From positions 8,761,732 through 8,825,731 of the forward strand of contig NC_135561.1 in assembly GCF_964340395.1 (NCBI RefSeq): a stretch of 64,000 nt of DNA, read 5' to 3'. The notes under the pieces were generated by a model that saw only the letters and a program-made list of their open reading frames with translations, did not search any database and had not been told where the DNA came from. Of the stretch, positions 49,109 to 62,111 are shown piece by piece. Position 1 is the stretch's first letter, and each line of letters starts with the position of its first letter. This stretch comes from Glandiceps talaboti. Taxonomy: Eukaryota; Hemichordata; Enteropneusta; Spengelidae. A program made the translations under genes and the position numbers.

Positions 49109-50186
49109 TAGTAGGTACATAGTAGGTAGATACGTACAAGTAAATGATCAGATATTTCTATTACTATTACTATGTGATTTGTATTTGCTAAACCAACTTT
49201 ATCACTTTTCTTATTTTAGTCACGGTCAAGTTCAGATTTGCTGCCAAAACATTGTTGGGGGGGGGGCTTTGTTATTGCTATGTAGTGGGAACAACTAGGA
49301 TCTCAATATCAAAGTATCAGTCGTGAGAGCAGGCATGTGACGTCACTATTGATTGAGTTGAACCACACACAATAGAAGGATGAATGCACTGAATGGAGGA
49401 ACGATCGAACTAAGAAGTATGAGATAGGGATAGTAGATCTATAGGGAAGATCGATATTTAGACAATTGGGAGTAACGAGAAACAATGGACTTTAGAAATT
49501 GGAGGGAAGTTTGAATCCTATGCTATATCACCGGTTGCTAATTCAGCACCTTCTGCCATAGACAGTGTCTATATGCTTCTTGCGTCTTACTACCAGTTGT
49601 CCTTTTTGTGTGTGTTTATCAGCAGAAGTAGAATTTTAGTGGAAATGTCTTGAACGTGACTTTGGTTATTATCTATATATACAGATAGGTTAAGCGTTGC
49701 AAGGGAAGGTGATCTAGTGGTCAATTGTTAAAAGACAAGAAAAAAAACACGAAATCTTGAGAAGCAACGCGAACAGACTGAATGACGACTGACTTATTTT
49801 GTTTAGTTTAATAATACTATTCGAAAATTTTAAAAAAAAATGTCCCCTTCGAAAAAAAATGTCTGAACTAATAGATTTCACGTTCTCTGTTTTATCCATA
49901 TTCGCAATCCAAAGCTGGTATTTCTAACGTGACACTACGAAATAACATCTCGAAATGGTCTTGGACGGGTCCGTGAGAGAGACTGTGGTTTACAACGATG
50001 CTTGTATCGCAGTCATATCACAATCGACAACAAATGCATAACTAAAGCCAATAATCGATGGATAACAAAGCAGCAATCCACCCTTCTACTTTAAGAAAGT
50101 TAATAGGTCATTGAAGTAAGGAAGGGAAGGATGAATGGAACAACAAGATGCAGATGGAATGATGAGAGAAACGAAAGGATAGAATA

Positions 50187-50345
50187 GAATTGTGCATGTA
50201 TGTATGTATGTATGTATGTATGTATGTATGTATGTATGTATGTATTTATGTATGTATGTATGTATGTATGTATGTATGTATGTATGTATGTATGTATGTA
50301 TGTGTGTCTGTGTCTGTGCGTGTGTGTGTGTGCGCGCGCGCGCAT
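50187..50345. repeat. (ATGT)n microsatellite with (GT)n/(GC)n end
   Basis: About 150 bp, 50 bp from the donor of the alternative first exon. Confidence 0.97.
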
Positions 50346-50396
50346 AATAATATCACTGTAAACCATAGACATGTATGAAATTTAAACCGTACTTAC

Positions 50397-50502
50397 CAAA
50401 TTTTATGTAGGTTTCACTCTCATAAGGCATGACACTGCCTAGTCTTGCAGGAGAAGGAACGATGCTTAGCATCAACGCTATGACAAAGATCTTACTATCC
50501 AT
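50397..50502 (-). CDS. Candidate alternative first exon with signal peptide for the lectin gene
   Basis: Starting at ATG 50502, the exon encodes MDSKIFVIALMLSIVPSPAR, a typical signal peptide, and ends ...KIKF-like with TTTG|GTAAGT after 106 nt, i.e. phase 1. The accepted first exon 47509-47629 also ends TTTG|GTAAGG in phase 1, and the next exon (46379-46543) accepts exactly this phase. Either leader would therefore yield an intact secreted protein. It could instead belong to a separate gene whose other exons I do not see. A long (ATGT)n tract lies 50 bp away. Confidence 0.55.
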
Positions 50503-53500
50503 ATCTGAGCCTGTTTTGTGTGTATGAAATATCATTTATTTAATATAGACACATTTTATATGAATTAAAATAAATGATATTGACAACGTGGAATTTGATG
50601 CGGATAAATGACTGGTACAGAGATATTTGGAGTACAATCACCACATATTTACTACTCTTAATGAATACTTCTTTGTTAACGTGTTACCGACATTATTAAT
50701 TTGCTTTGGCCAGAACTACAGAGTCTAGAACTATTGTTCGTGGTATTCCCTTACAGCCAACCCTGTCAAACTCGGTTGACTGGGGAACACACAACGTCAC
50801 TGACAACGTGGCCGTAGGTTTGGTCATTATTGATGATAGATAGGGCCTAGGCACGTGTATACTGTTTACGAAGAAAACAATTTACAAATTACGAAATACG
50901 CAAGTACCAGTCCTCCTTTTTAATTCACACTTTTATACAGCCAATTTACAAATGACGGGGGAAAAAGAAGTTTCATCTTCACGATTTTCCAAAAAAAAAT
51001 ATCATTTGAATTTGATTTTTTGATAATTTATTTTGACATGCAATAGAAAACGGTAGTTTTTAACGGATTGCATAGACAGCAACTCGACAACAACAAATTA
51101 CGATGACCAACTACGGTATAATTGCAATCTTTGAATTGAACTTTATGAAAAATAGGAAGAAGTGGTTATGGAGGATGAAACTACCCTCCTTGTCCGCCGT
51201 CAGTTACCCCGTATCGATTATGCTAATATCTTTACGCGTCAATATCATCTATCAATGGTTGTTATTCAATATTACGTCAGCGACTTTACTTCTGATCCGA
51301 TATTTCTTGGTCAAGACAAGACGCACAAGACTGCAATCAGCGTTTTGTTCACGACTATTTGTTTTAGGTTTAAAAGGAAAAAAACACACGAAGGGACACT
51401 TATAACATAACGATATATCTCAAAAATAAAGATGACAAAGTAAGGGGAAAAACGTAGACTCATAGCTTGGAGGATAATAGTAACGTTGAAGAACATTGAG
51501 AACGACCAAGAAACTCAAAAGGAGAAAATTCGAAATTAATATCACCTTTTGTTCCACGGCTAGCACATACAGCTCTCACCACTCGGTCTGGTATACATCC
51601 GTACCCGTGGTATATCAGGTCTTATCTCACACTCTTTATATATACTTTTCCTGTTTACGTCGAAATCAGCGGAAATTACCAGATATTAAGTAGAACAAAT
51701 TTAAACAATCGCTATTGTATTCTGTATTCAATCACACAACCAATTTCCATGAATCCAATCAGACAAAATTAAATAAAACCTTTCATGATCAAAATGACAA
51801 ATTATAGCAGATATTACAATACGTGTATTATAATTTAGGTACATTTCTTGATAGCTGTCTGTTTAGTTGGTAACAAACCCTTCTTATTTGTATAATTACT
51901 GAATCTGAAAATCAATAAATATTTTAATTTTTATTTCCAATGTATCTGTTACTTTGTGAATTTCGACATATGCAATGGTGTAGTGGTGATTTGACACATG
52001 ACTTCAGTGCACTCTATGACCAATAACGTCTTAATAATAATGGGCAATATGTGCCATGGGGACAAATTTTCCTGAATATCGAAGTTTGTACAATCTCTCC
52101 ACACATGAAAGTTGCTTTTGGTCCTTTTGAAATAATAAAAGAAATTTTTGGGTCCACCAATGGTTTTCAAGGAAATCAACACGCTTATATTTTCCGATAG
52201 AGTTAACATTAACACAGTATTCGGTGGCCATATTGGATGGCGGCCATATTGGATTCTAAAATGGCTTAAAATTGATAACATTTTGACCTCTATGTTTTGT
52301 TTCTTGATTTTAACTGAGAATAGGTTGGAGTTTTCTTGAACAAATAACAGCAAATGTTTAAACATTTTATTTACAAGGCGCATTTTACTTTAAAACATTG
52401 TTATTACATCAATCATGACCTAATCAATGCATCTAGCTAGCTGTTGCATGTTGACGTAAAGCTGTTTGACACAAGTACGCATGTTATATGCTACATCTCA
52501 GACCACTATAGTGGTCTTAGGCTACATATTCATTGAGGCTACGTATTTACATATTCATGAATTAGACTCGGACTATCACTGAAGACTGTGACCTAATCAT
52601 GCATCTCTCATGCAGTCGACCTCCGTCACACCATTTGACGATCATGACTTCACAACAACCTTACTGACGTTTCGGATTTTGGTCGTAGAGCGTATGTGAA
52701 TACATAAACGTTTTCAGTTCTCTTAGATATCGAATTTTCATGTAGTATGTTGGCTCATAGTTAAACTGTATTGAAAACTATAATCATAGATGCGATCTTT
52801 ATCCACAAATGCATTTGAAAATGTCTTGCCTAGTGCATGTCTTTCTTTACATCAATTTTACAATATAAAGTGGGTTTTTTATCTGTCCTATCTCCATATT
52901 TCCATGTTTTTGTCAGACAGTAAAATGCTAGTGTAGAATGATAATGAAATTGAATGGTTAAATCTTGTTTGCCTATGCACACGTTCGTAGAATTTAATAC
53001 AAATCTTTTCCTAGAAGACGAGCTAGGTGATGGCGTTAAAGGTCAGCAAAACATCATTGCACCACTAAATCCTATTAGCCTTATCAATTAAGGATATCTT
53101 TCTAAACCCAAGGGCATAGGATCAGGCTGGGTAGGTTTTTATGTTTACGAAAACACAGAAAAAAAATGAAAGAAAATAAAGAAAAACATATAAATAGTGA
53201 CAAACTTGAAGGACAGAGTGAAGGTGTGTATCTACAGTGACCACATCATATATAGAAACATTTGTCGATATTGGTTTGTAATTACCTGTCGTTCATGTTT
53301 GTCAATGTTTATATGTTTTTGTTTATTTTGTTTGTTTTTGTAAACATAACAAACTAAGCGTGAGCCCCTGTGGTATAGACGTAGATTACATCGTCACGTG
53401 ACACTTTGGTAACACTCAACGGTAGCAGTTTATCACTGAACGAGATCACCGCGCGCAACGATACAATGTAAACATAAGTTTATATAACTTTATTTTTAAA

Positions 53501-54383
53501 CGAACAGTTACTGTACATATGCACAAAGTCACATTCTCGGTAGACTATGTATTGGTACAAGAATTACACATGGTGGTAAATAATTTTTTTTACATATATT
53601 TACAACAAAAAGAACGAGCGAAGATTAGAAGTAATAAAACACAACACGAACTAGAGACAGTGGAGAAGTTCTCACTGTCTATGCACGAACTAACAAACAT
53701 ATACACAAACTAATATAGTGTTTGGTCTAGTGACGTCAATTTTGTTTCGTGTCATAAGTTACGTTGCCAACACATTGTCCTTGGTTATGTATTTCTGAAT
53801 AGAAAATATCAATATGCAATATGTTTTATTAATATCACTCCTTACAGTAAGAAACTATACTGTTCTCAAATCATAAACGAAATATATAAGTCAAGGAAAT
53901 AAAGAGGAAATGAAAGATGAAATGAAAATAGTGATAAGGATAGGAGCTAAGTTGTGTTTGACTGCATCGGTGACACCTTCATACTAACACGCTAGGCCAC
54001 TATAGAAATGCGATATGTTTACTAACCATCAAAATTACATTTAGTACAGGATCTGAAAAATTATGTTGAAATTATGATCGATATTTGATATCTTTAATTG
54101 AAAATAAAAAGTTCATTCAATAGTTGTAATTTCAATGGGTCTCATCAACTTAATCTAGTAAAGTGAATGATTTGTTTTTGAAAATTTCGCAACCTTCAGC
54201 CAATTTTCAATATTTTTTTTCAATGCGAACTTTGACATTATTTCTGACGTCATCAATGGCGGTCGGCAAGTCAACCAATGAAGCAAGTTCATTGGTTGAC
54301 ACTTTTTGTTCGATCCATGTTCTCATCTTCTGGCTCTCCTGATTCTCCTTCCGCCAGCTGAAGGGTTTTTTTTCAAAATGCAC

Positions 54384-54550
54384 AGGAAGTCCCTACTATG
54401 CAATCAACAGTTCTAACAATACCAGAGCTCAAACTGTAACACCGTTGAAAGCATGTATCGATTAACAGTATACTAGAATAGTTTCGTCGAACTTATTTGT
54501 AAATATTTTCACTAGAGTAAAAAGCTTATACTCTCAGATTGTACAACTTT
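54384..54550. repeat. Dispersed repeat family C, copy 2
   Basis: Same orientation as 17837-17995; shares CTATGCAATCAACAGTTCTA and AAAAGCTTATA. Confidence 0.8.
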
Positions 54551-54965
54551 AATAAGATTGATTGATTTTCGTCCACACATCAACAACGGCGAATGATAAC
54601 AACATTGTATTTTTCTCTTATGGGTGATATACATATATTCATAATGTCTCTATTTTGGCTAAATCGTACATTATTACTCATTAACCAGCAATGATTACAA
54701 CATGGTTCAACTGTAAAATTATGACATGAAAGCTAATATACACCCCTTTCCTTTTAAAATTTGTTTTTTTTTATACACATCAGATAAAAATACATCCCAT
54801 ATTATTTCTACAATCCGCCATCTTTTGAAAATAATGTACACAACTATAACCATGTGATCAAGCGGATGAAATACAGAGACTTATTGCCTTTATTTATCAC
54901 CCATTAAGAATCAGGACAGAAGCAAATAATCTAATGGAACTGTAACGGATTGTTGTTTATGTAAG

Positions 54966-55180
54966 CTTGTATTTGTATTTGTATTTGTATTTGTATTTGT
55001 ATTTGCATTTGCATTTGCATTTGCATTTGTATTTGCATTTGCATTTGCATTTGTATTTGCATTTGCATTTGCATTTGTATTTGCATTTGCATTTGCATTT
55101 GCATTTGCATTTGTATTGTATTTGTATTTGTATTTGTATTTGTATTTGTATTTGTATTTGTATTTGTATTTGTATTTTAG
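54966..55180. repeat. Hexanucleotide array of TTTGTA and TTTGCA units
   Basis: About 35 units in blocks: TTTGTA on both flanks, mixed TTTGCA/TTTGTA in the centre. Open in all frames because the unit is 6 bp. Confidence 0.97.
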
Positions 55181-55699
55181 GCCTTTGACCTTTGAACTGC
55201 AATAAAATGACATGTGTTTATATGAAAACAATGTCTGATTTTTTAACCAGATGACCAAGTAATAATAACAATAATAATTTCGTTTCCAGATCTAAAAACA
55301 TAATACTATTTACATGTGTGTCTGTACATTTTCACTATAGTGGTTGTAACATACTAGTAATAATATATGATTAACGTACATGTGTATTAGGAACTATTTG
55401 ATGAAGACATCAGATTTCAAATTAAGTTATGACTTATGTCGTCATATCGCATACATTCATGTGTCTTTTAAATATATAGGTTAACATCTAAAATGCTGTT
55501 GGGTTATTAACTTACGATATGAGTTCCTTGCCTTGAATCGATGACAATCTTCACGTTTTTATGAAGATAAATGAAACAAAACAAAGAAAAACAACATGTC
55601 TTATGGTGGGGTGTGATATTATACTAAAATGTTACTATAATATTTAGAATAACTGTCACCATACCCTGTACGGCAACTGAGAGGCCCATGATACCACAA

Positions 55700-55950
55700 A
55701 TCAATTTTGATTTTTTTTTAAAGAAAAAAAAGGAAGAAAAATATTTTTAAAAAGGAAAAAAGAAGAGAAATAAACTTTTTTATTTTCTTGTTTTTCTTTT
55801 TTTAAAAATCAAAACGCAATGCAAAAATGATACGAAACAAACTTTTTTTCTTTTTTAAGCTGCCAATTGATGTGAAATAAACTTTTCTTCTTTTTTCTTC
55901 TATATTTCTTCCCTTTTTTTCTCTTTTTAAAAAAAAAATCAAAATTGATT
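55700..55950. repeat. Large A/T-rich inverted repeat
   Basis: ATCAATTTTGATTTTTTTTT followed by a purine-rich arm is mirrored as its approximate reverse complement ending AAAAATCAAAATTGAT, with about 90 bp between arms. Partly a consequence of low complexity, but the ATCAATTTTGAT ends are specific. Confidence 0.65.
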
Positions 55951-56234
55951 TGTTATATCATTAACCCCTTGGTTGCTGTACACCTTACAGCTAGTAGCTG
56001 TCTTTGTATAAATAAAGTTCCAATGTTCACACTATTCCAGTCCATTTTACCAGCTTCCAGACAGATTATTTCGGAATTCAAAGCGGATCCCTTTAACAGT
56101 TTTGTCACGGTTTCTTAAAATTAATATTGAAGCATCTTCATTCTCCATGTTCATTTACCAATATTTCAATACATCAATACAAATGCTTGAACGTAAATTA
56201 AGTTCTCGTTATCGAGTTTGATAATGTAACTTAA

Positions 56235-56873
56235 TTAAAGCAGTACTTGTTCACATTCTACCCGCAGCTTCTTATCAACTTTATCGATAGCTTCTATGAA
56301 TACTAACAATGTTGGTCTTTTCTCCAACTCAGTAACGACATGGACCCAGCTTTCTAACATGTATTCCGCTGCTTCCATGTTATCATTATTTCGTTCTGCC
56401 TGCATTTCAACGCCAGCCCGTGCATCTGAACCCCATGTTAATCTCCTACCAACATCTCTCCATTTATCTTTGATGATATCAGCAACGAGTGGAATTTGTT
56501 CTCTTTTCAGGACAGTGATACTATCCAATACTAATCTCGCAGCATGGTGCCCTATTCTTTCCATGTAGTTTCTGAGATTTTCCCTGATTTTGATCGGTGT
56601 ATATTTAGAATCAAAACCCCTGCATATGATGTACAGTAGAAGTGATTTAATTGGTTCTTGTCTTGTCGTCATAGCCTCAATGGAGCGAACCTCCGTTAAC
56701 CCGTAAGTGTAAGCTAGTGTCCGCCAATCGCCTTCTATTCTTTCTACACATAGAAGATTACAAAGTTCATTGAACTGTTTCATTGGCAGTACTTGACGAG
56801 TTGTCGGTGTTGCTACTAGCTGTGTCTCGTACTTTGAAAACACGTCATCTTCACCACCTTGACCAGCCTCCCT
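56235..56873 (-). other. Terminal exon with two death-fold segments
   Basis: The 3' exon carries both candidate death-superfamily segments. The first has FNELCNLLCVERIEGDWRTL and helices around IEAMTTRQEP and LLLYIICRG. The second has the classic WRDVGRRL, ML.SW and a final TLLVFIEAIDKVD helix. The second fits a death domain better; the first could be another death-fold member. Confidence 0.7.
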
Positions 56874-57056
56874 CTGCGGAGAGCATAAACAATAAACTTT
56901 AATATAATACGAAATCTTTGAGAACTAAACTAGAATAGTACATATTTCAAGGTAAAACGGTGCTCGAGGTATTATCAATTATAGCTGTTGGTTGGTGACA
57001 TGTATGTATGTATGTATGTATGTATGTATGTATGTATGTATGTATGTATGTATGTA

Positions 57057-57087
<31 letters not shown>

Positions 57088-57154
57088 ATGTATGTATGTA
57101 TGTATGTATGTATGTATGTATGTATGTATGTATGTATGTATGTATGTATGTATG

Positions 57155-57193
<39 letters not shown>

Positions 57194-58123
57194 ATGTATG
57201 TATGTATGTATGCATGCATGCATGCATGCATGCATGCATGCATGCATGCACGTACGTACGTACGTACGTACGTACGTACGTACGTACGTACGTACGTATG
57301 TATGTATGTATGTATGTATGTATGTATACGTACTGTGTTCATCTGTCAGCCTTGGGAAATAAGTTTAATTGCAACATAATAGACTTTGGGGGTAATATAA
57401 GTCTTCTAGGGCCCTCGTAGCCAGGCAATAAGTGTTAAATATTGCCTTCGGTTATGTGTTATTGTTGAACTTGTTTGACTAGACATGAACTTACCCTTTG
57501 ATCCCACATTTGACGGTGTTTCACAGTTATCCCTCTTTGTTGCTTAATATGTACATCTACCGATAGTTCCGTGTTGTCAACTATTTCCCTGTTTATTTCC
57601 ATGACATGGGTATGATAATATCCTCTTCCGTCGACTATTCCCATAATATTCTGAAGGGCGAACTGGAAATCCTAGCAAGCCAAAAAAGACATTATATCAT
57701 TGAAATGAAATGGATAAATCGTTGTTCCAAAACTGTAACAGTAAAAAATTACGCTTTCAGCCTTATTTACGCTCACGACAGCCTATGTATGTATGTATGT
57801 ATGTATGTATGTATGTATGTATGTATGTATGTATGTATGTATGTATGTATGTATGTGTGTATGTATGTATGTATGTATGTATGTGTGTGTGTGTATGTAT
57901 GTATGTATGTATGTATGTATGTATGTATGTATGTATGTATGTATGTATGTATGTATGTTTATGTATGTATGTGTGTGTATGTGTGTATGTATGTATGTAT
58001 GTATGTATGTATGTATGTATGTATGTATGTATGTATGTATGTATGTATGTATGTGTGTATGTGTCTGTCTGTATGTATGTATGTATGTATGTATGCATGT
58101 ATGTATGTATGTATGTATGTATG

Positions 58124-58154
<31 letters not shown>

Positions 58155-60265
58155 GTGTGTATGTATGTATGTGTGTATGTATGTATGTGTGTATGTATGT
58201 ATGTATGTATGTATGTATGTATGTATGTATGTATGTATGTATGTATGTATGTATGTATGTATGTATGTATGTATGTATGTATGTATGTATGTGTGTATGT
58301 GTGTGTGTATGTATGTATGTATGTATGTATGTATGTATGTATGTATGTATGCATGCATGCATGCATGCATGGATGCATGTATGCATGTATGCATGTATGT
58401 ATGTATGTATGTATGTATGTATGTATGTATGTATGTATGTATGTATGTATGTATGTATGTATGTATCACACTGCCGATACTTTTATGTTTTCAGAGTACT
58501 AAGTATGTGGCTATGGCAATGTATTTACTCGGTACCTTTATTTTGGATAAACAGTGCCTTATTTCGTGGTGTCAAAATGTGATCCTTCCAAGACCGGAAA
58601 TCCTGACTGAACACAGATATGGAGCATGGAATAAAGCAATGATATTATTGATTGCGTGCCTTGGCAAACTGGCTTCAGTAACATATGCTTTACCAACCTT
58701 ATTGTCAAGACATTGCCATTCCTTTGACATCTTTTCCAGCTTGTACTTGATATCTCCACCATCACGTGATATCTGCATAGCAACAGACACGCACATTTCA
58801 CCATTGTATTTATTCTCTTCGTAGAATTTGGCCTTCTGTAACATTGAGTAAGAGATAAGTTTAGTCAAAAGACCAATCAAAGGGTAAATTTAAGGGGAAC
58901 TCCACTCGAGGTAATGCATTTTCAATAACTTTGGGTTCTGACGAGTTATGTCAGGGTTTTACATCATGTACCTTCATCACATGCGATGCCAGAGTAACAT
59001 CCATTTGAAGTCGCTCCGAAGTTCCCATTTGGAGACCTTTGTTAAACTTGATGTTTCTCTGAAATTGCGCGTAATGTAGGTGATATAGAACCATGAAATG
59101 ACTCTCTCCAGGATGCAATATTCATGAATGTCTATTACCTGGTGTGACATGGCGTTCCCCTCTAAGAGTGACGGAGGACACGTGACATATGAAGACTCTG
59201 GTACAAAGCTTTTCTGATCACTGAGAGTATCGCGAGATAGTAAATCTGAACTGTGGTAGTATTACTGATACCAATAATATTGATACTGCAATGAAGCATA
59301 TGGGCGGATAAACGGATCCACAGAAAGAAATCACAATAAACTCAATTACTTCGAACATTACTCTCCTCCTGGAAGCATACATCATACACATCATATTGAA
59401 TCATATCAAATAATATTTGTATCGACTAAAAGATCAACTACGAGCATACCGATTCATGGGCGATGGTATTCTGGTAGCAATGAAGTCTGAACTTGGTGGA
59501 GTACTCGCCATCTTTGCTTCGTGAATGGAACGTACTAAAGCAGACAGACATATCAGGTTGACTGTCATCTTTTGGTACGGCAACGATTTTATAGGTGCCT
59601 GGTTTCTCGATGAAAACAGTTAGTTTATCATCAACCTCGTCTTCGTTTCTATTCTCTGTATCCATAGGATCTACTGGTTTATGATCAATCACCAGGACTT
59701 GGACATCCTTCTCATCTATTACTTTCCAGGAGCTTGCTTTTCCGATTTCATGATTGCTTACAGCGAGTTGAAACTTCCACTTTTTAGGGTCTTCAACACA
59801 ATGGGGTAGTGTCAACAGTACTGGTTCATCAAAGGTGACGGCTTTGTTCCCTTTGTTACTAGAAATGCGCACTGTTGGAGTGACTGATGCATGATGTCTT
59901 TTCGGCTTTCTTGTTTTCTTTAGTTTTCTCGCAGTATCACTTTCTAAAGAAAGCATCACTCTTGATTTGATATCTGATTGGCTATTACTTTCTGGATCTT
60001 CGTCATCCGGATCTAGCTCCTCCTTACTAAGCTGTGGAACAAGTACACTGACATCACCACGTTCTACATTTAAGAACCCACCATTTCGGTTTAGATAAGC
60101 TACTGCGAGGAGTTTTGCGGCTTGCGTGGTGTTAGCCTTGTCTTCCTCTGTTAATTTTCCAGCTTCAGCTTCAAGTCTCTTCATCAGAGTTTCCAGGTCG
60201 TCCTGTATGCTAACTAAAATATGCAAATTGTATGAATAACTATAAAATTGATGATTTTCGTGATG

Positions 60266-60339
<74 letters not shown>

Positions 60340-62111
60340 GTCACCTTCCCTACGGACTGATCACTAGCCGAAATATTATTCTGTCAGTATCGTAGTTCGG
60401 CCGACATAGAGGGACCAACTGGGACCTGTCACATTTACGACACCTTCATTCTCATCCCCAAACCAACTCAGCTATACTGAGCTATATCCTCTATACACAA
60501 CAAAGCGTTTCTATATCTGGTGAGACACCTGAATAAATTACTTGCTAATAACTAGCCCTGTTTGCATGACGTGTGTGGGTAGAAGTAGGGCTAGCTAACA
60601 ATCTAAAGAATGTGAGTAACATTATTTATGACTATATACAGAGATAGTTTTGGAACTCATTTTAATACAAAAAATCCGATCAATGCTTTGTCGAATCTCT
60701 CTACTTTATTGACCAATTTAATCATCATCACAGTCAGTGTTTGCTACAGTCTTACACCACCAAACTTCAGTGCAAGTAATAGACAATCTGAAAGTTTTAC
60801 TCACATGGTTCTTCGTCTTCTACCCAAGAAATCAGCTGCCCAAGACCATGTACATCAATAACTTGGTTAAGTCTGTCTTCAATATTATCAAAGATGACGG
60901 CAACAGCACTAAGAATTCCACCACATTTTGATTTCAGCCTGTGAGAACTTTCAGAATTGTCCTTAATGTCTTTATGGATGTTAGCTACTGATCTGCGACG
61001 TCTACCACCTTTCATCGGTATTTGTAGTTTCAAGTCATCCAGTTGTGAATCAATCTCCTGTAATGCCTTGTTGATTGTCTTGGTGAGATCTGTTACCTTG
61101 TCATAGATATGTGTAAATTCGGTTACCGCTTTGACGCTAAGCCTTTTGCGGGGTGCTTCTCTCCTCACCTTTTCAAGTTGATACGACTTTTCTACTCGCT
61201 TATCCACGAAAACCACCTTCTTTTTTATTGCAATCGTCATTTCTTTTAGAAACTTTGTAAGGTTCGTCGAAATGAAGTTTTGCCACTCTGTTTTCAATAA
61301 ACGAAGCGTGCGTAGGGAGTTGTTTATTTTTACGACTGTCTCACGTTTTTTAGGAGTCAATGATATCACATCAGCAAGTACTTTTGGTATAGATTCGTTC
61401 CCATTCTCAGCATTGTGATCAGATTCATATGAAAGTGATGAAATGATATCAATATCATTGTCTACTGGTATACCTTCTTCTTGAGGGGGCAATATGAAAG
61501 AAAAAAAAGAGCAAAAAACAGAGCAATGGATGAGTTACTAAGTTCAACATAGTTTTCGAGTGACATGTTTATATAAAACATTTGGGCTTACTATATAACC
61601 GGTTTAAAACTCATGGTGTAAAATATAACATCGTTTGACAATGTAAGGTCTCGTCTGTAGGCAGTGCAGTTACGGGGCGCCCTCACACATCGGTCAACCC
61701 TTCCTTTGCATGCTGAGGGCGGAACGACACGACTTATCTTACAGTCTGTGTAAGGTCTCGTCAAAACCAATGGAACAGCTCGGCGCTGCAGGTGTTTAAA
61801 AAATGCTGTGATGTAAGAATCTACTCACAAATGTGAATTTCCCGCGTTGGTATGTCTCTGCCCCCTCCCACATCAAATGGTTTATCCCTTAATATCTACA
61901 TTTCATCAGAAATGTAATAAACGATAGTCATTCAAAAAGCTGGCACGTACAAAGCCAATGTTTATAAAATCACAGATGTAAGTCGGAATTTACTTGTAGT
62001 AAACCTACCTTGCGATCTTTGTTGATATTGTGCAATGTCAGTTTGGGATAAATATAAATTATCAGTACTCTTCCTAGGATATCCATTTTTATTCTCTTGT
62101 TGTTCATTCAT
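56235..62111 (-). CDS. ZU5/UPA-like and death-fold domain protein
   Basis: Six exons on the minus strand: 62009-62111, 60805-61479, 59450-60213, 58698-58835, 57495-57671 and 56235-56873. They total 2,496 nt, or 831 aa, with consistent phases. Residues 1-50 are polar. Residues ~50-255 are highly charged and helical, with a basic stretch GGRRRRS. Residues ~260-514 start with an acidic helix, then a linker with KKTRKPKRHH, then a ZU5-like part (TFDEPVLLTLPHCV... KWKFQL). Residues ~500-619 resemble a UPA domain (RLHCYQNT, then IVDGRGYYHTHVMEI). Residues ~640-725 and ~735-831 look like two death-fold segments (GDWRTLAYTYGL; KDKWRDVGRRL... YMLESW). No LRR, ankyrin, transmembrane segment or signal peptide. 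ZU5-UPA-death modules occur in UNC5, ankyrin and PIDD. This is nearest a PIDD-like cytosolic adaptor without LRRs, but I do not name an orthologue. The first Met of exon 1 was taken as start. Confidence 0.8.
56999..57328. repeat. (TATG)n array with (GT)n, (CATG)n and (CGTA)n blocks
   Basis: 330-bp compound tetranucleotide array in the last intron of the death-fold gene. The blocks pass from TATG to CATG to CGTA by single-base changes of the unit, suggesting spread of variant units. Confidence 0.98.
57785..58467. repeat. (TATG)n array, about 680 bp
   Basis: Second, longer array in the preceding intron, with TGTG interruptions and a CATG block. Exon 57495-57671 is sandwiched between the two arrays. 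All-frame-open ORFs here are artefacts. Confidence 0.98.
60270..60339. repeat. (CA)n microsatellite
   Basis: About 70 bp, in the intron before exon 59450-60213. Confidence 0.98.
61655..61757. repeat. Dispersed repeat family B, copy 3
   Basis: In intron 1 of the death-fold gene. Contains GGGGCGCCCTCACACATCGG, CAACCCTTCC and GAGGGCGGAACGACACGACT. Same orientation as the two DNAJC27-intron copies. Confidence 0.75.

Larger units (their letters stand above)
47630..56234. other. Region upstream of the lectin gene; one candidate exon only
   Basis: Apart from the signal-peptide exon at 50397-50502, no exon with recognisable similarity was found. The 144-codon minus frame at 51949-52383 has no family resemblance and contains GGCCATATTGGAT repeats of the kind common in interspersed elements. 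The region also holds dispersed repeats (48975-49045, 54384-54550), a G-rich tract (49068-49108), a hexanucleotide array (54966-55180) and a large A/T inverted repeat (55700-55950). Confidence 0.6.

Noticed and set aside
51949-52383. 144-codon minus-strand ORF as a gene
   Set aside because: No recognisable family, no supporting splice structure, and it includes GGCCATATTGGAT repeats typical of interspersed sequence.
54911-55258. Asn/Ala- or Lys/Cys-rich ORFs
   Set aside because: They are translations of the TTTGTA/TTTGCA hexanucleotide array.
57008-58824. Several ORFs of 120-343 codons on both strands
   Set aside because: They are translations of (TATG)n arrays; every frame is open because the unit has no stop in most registers.
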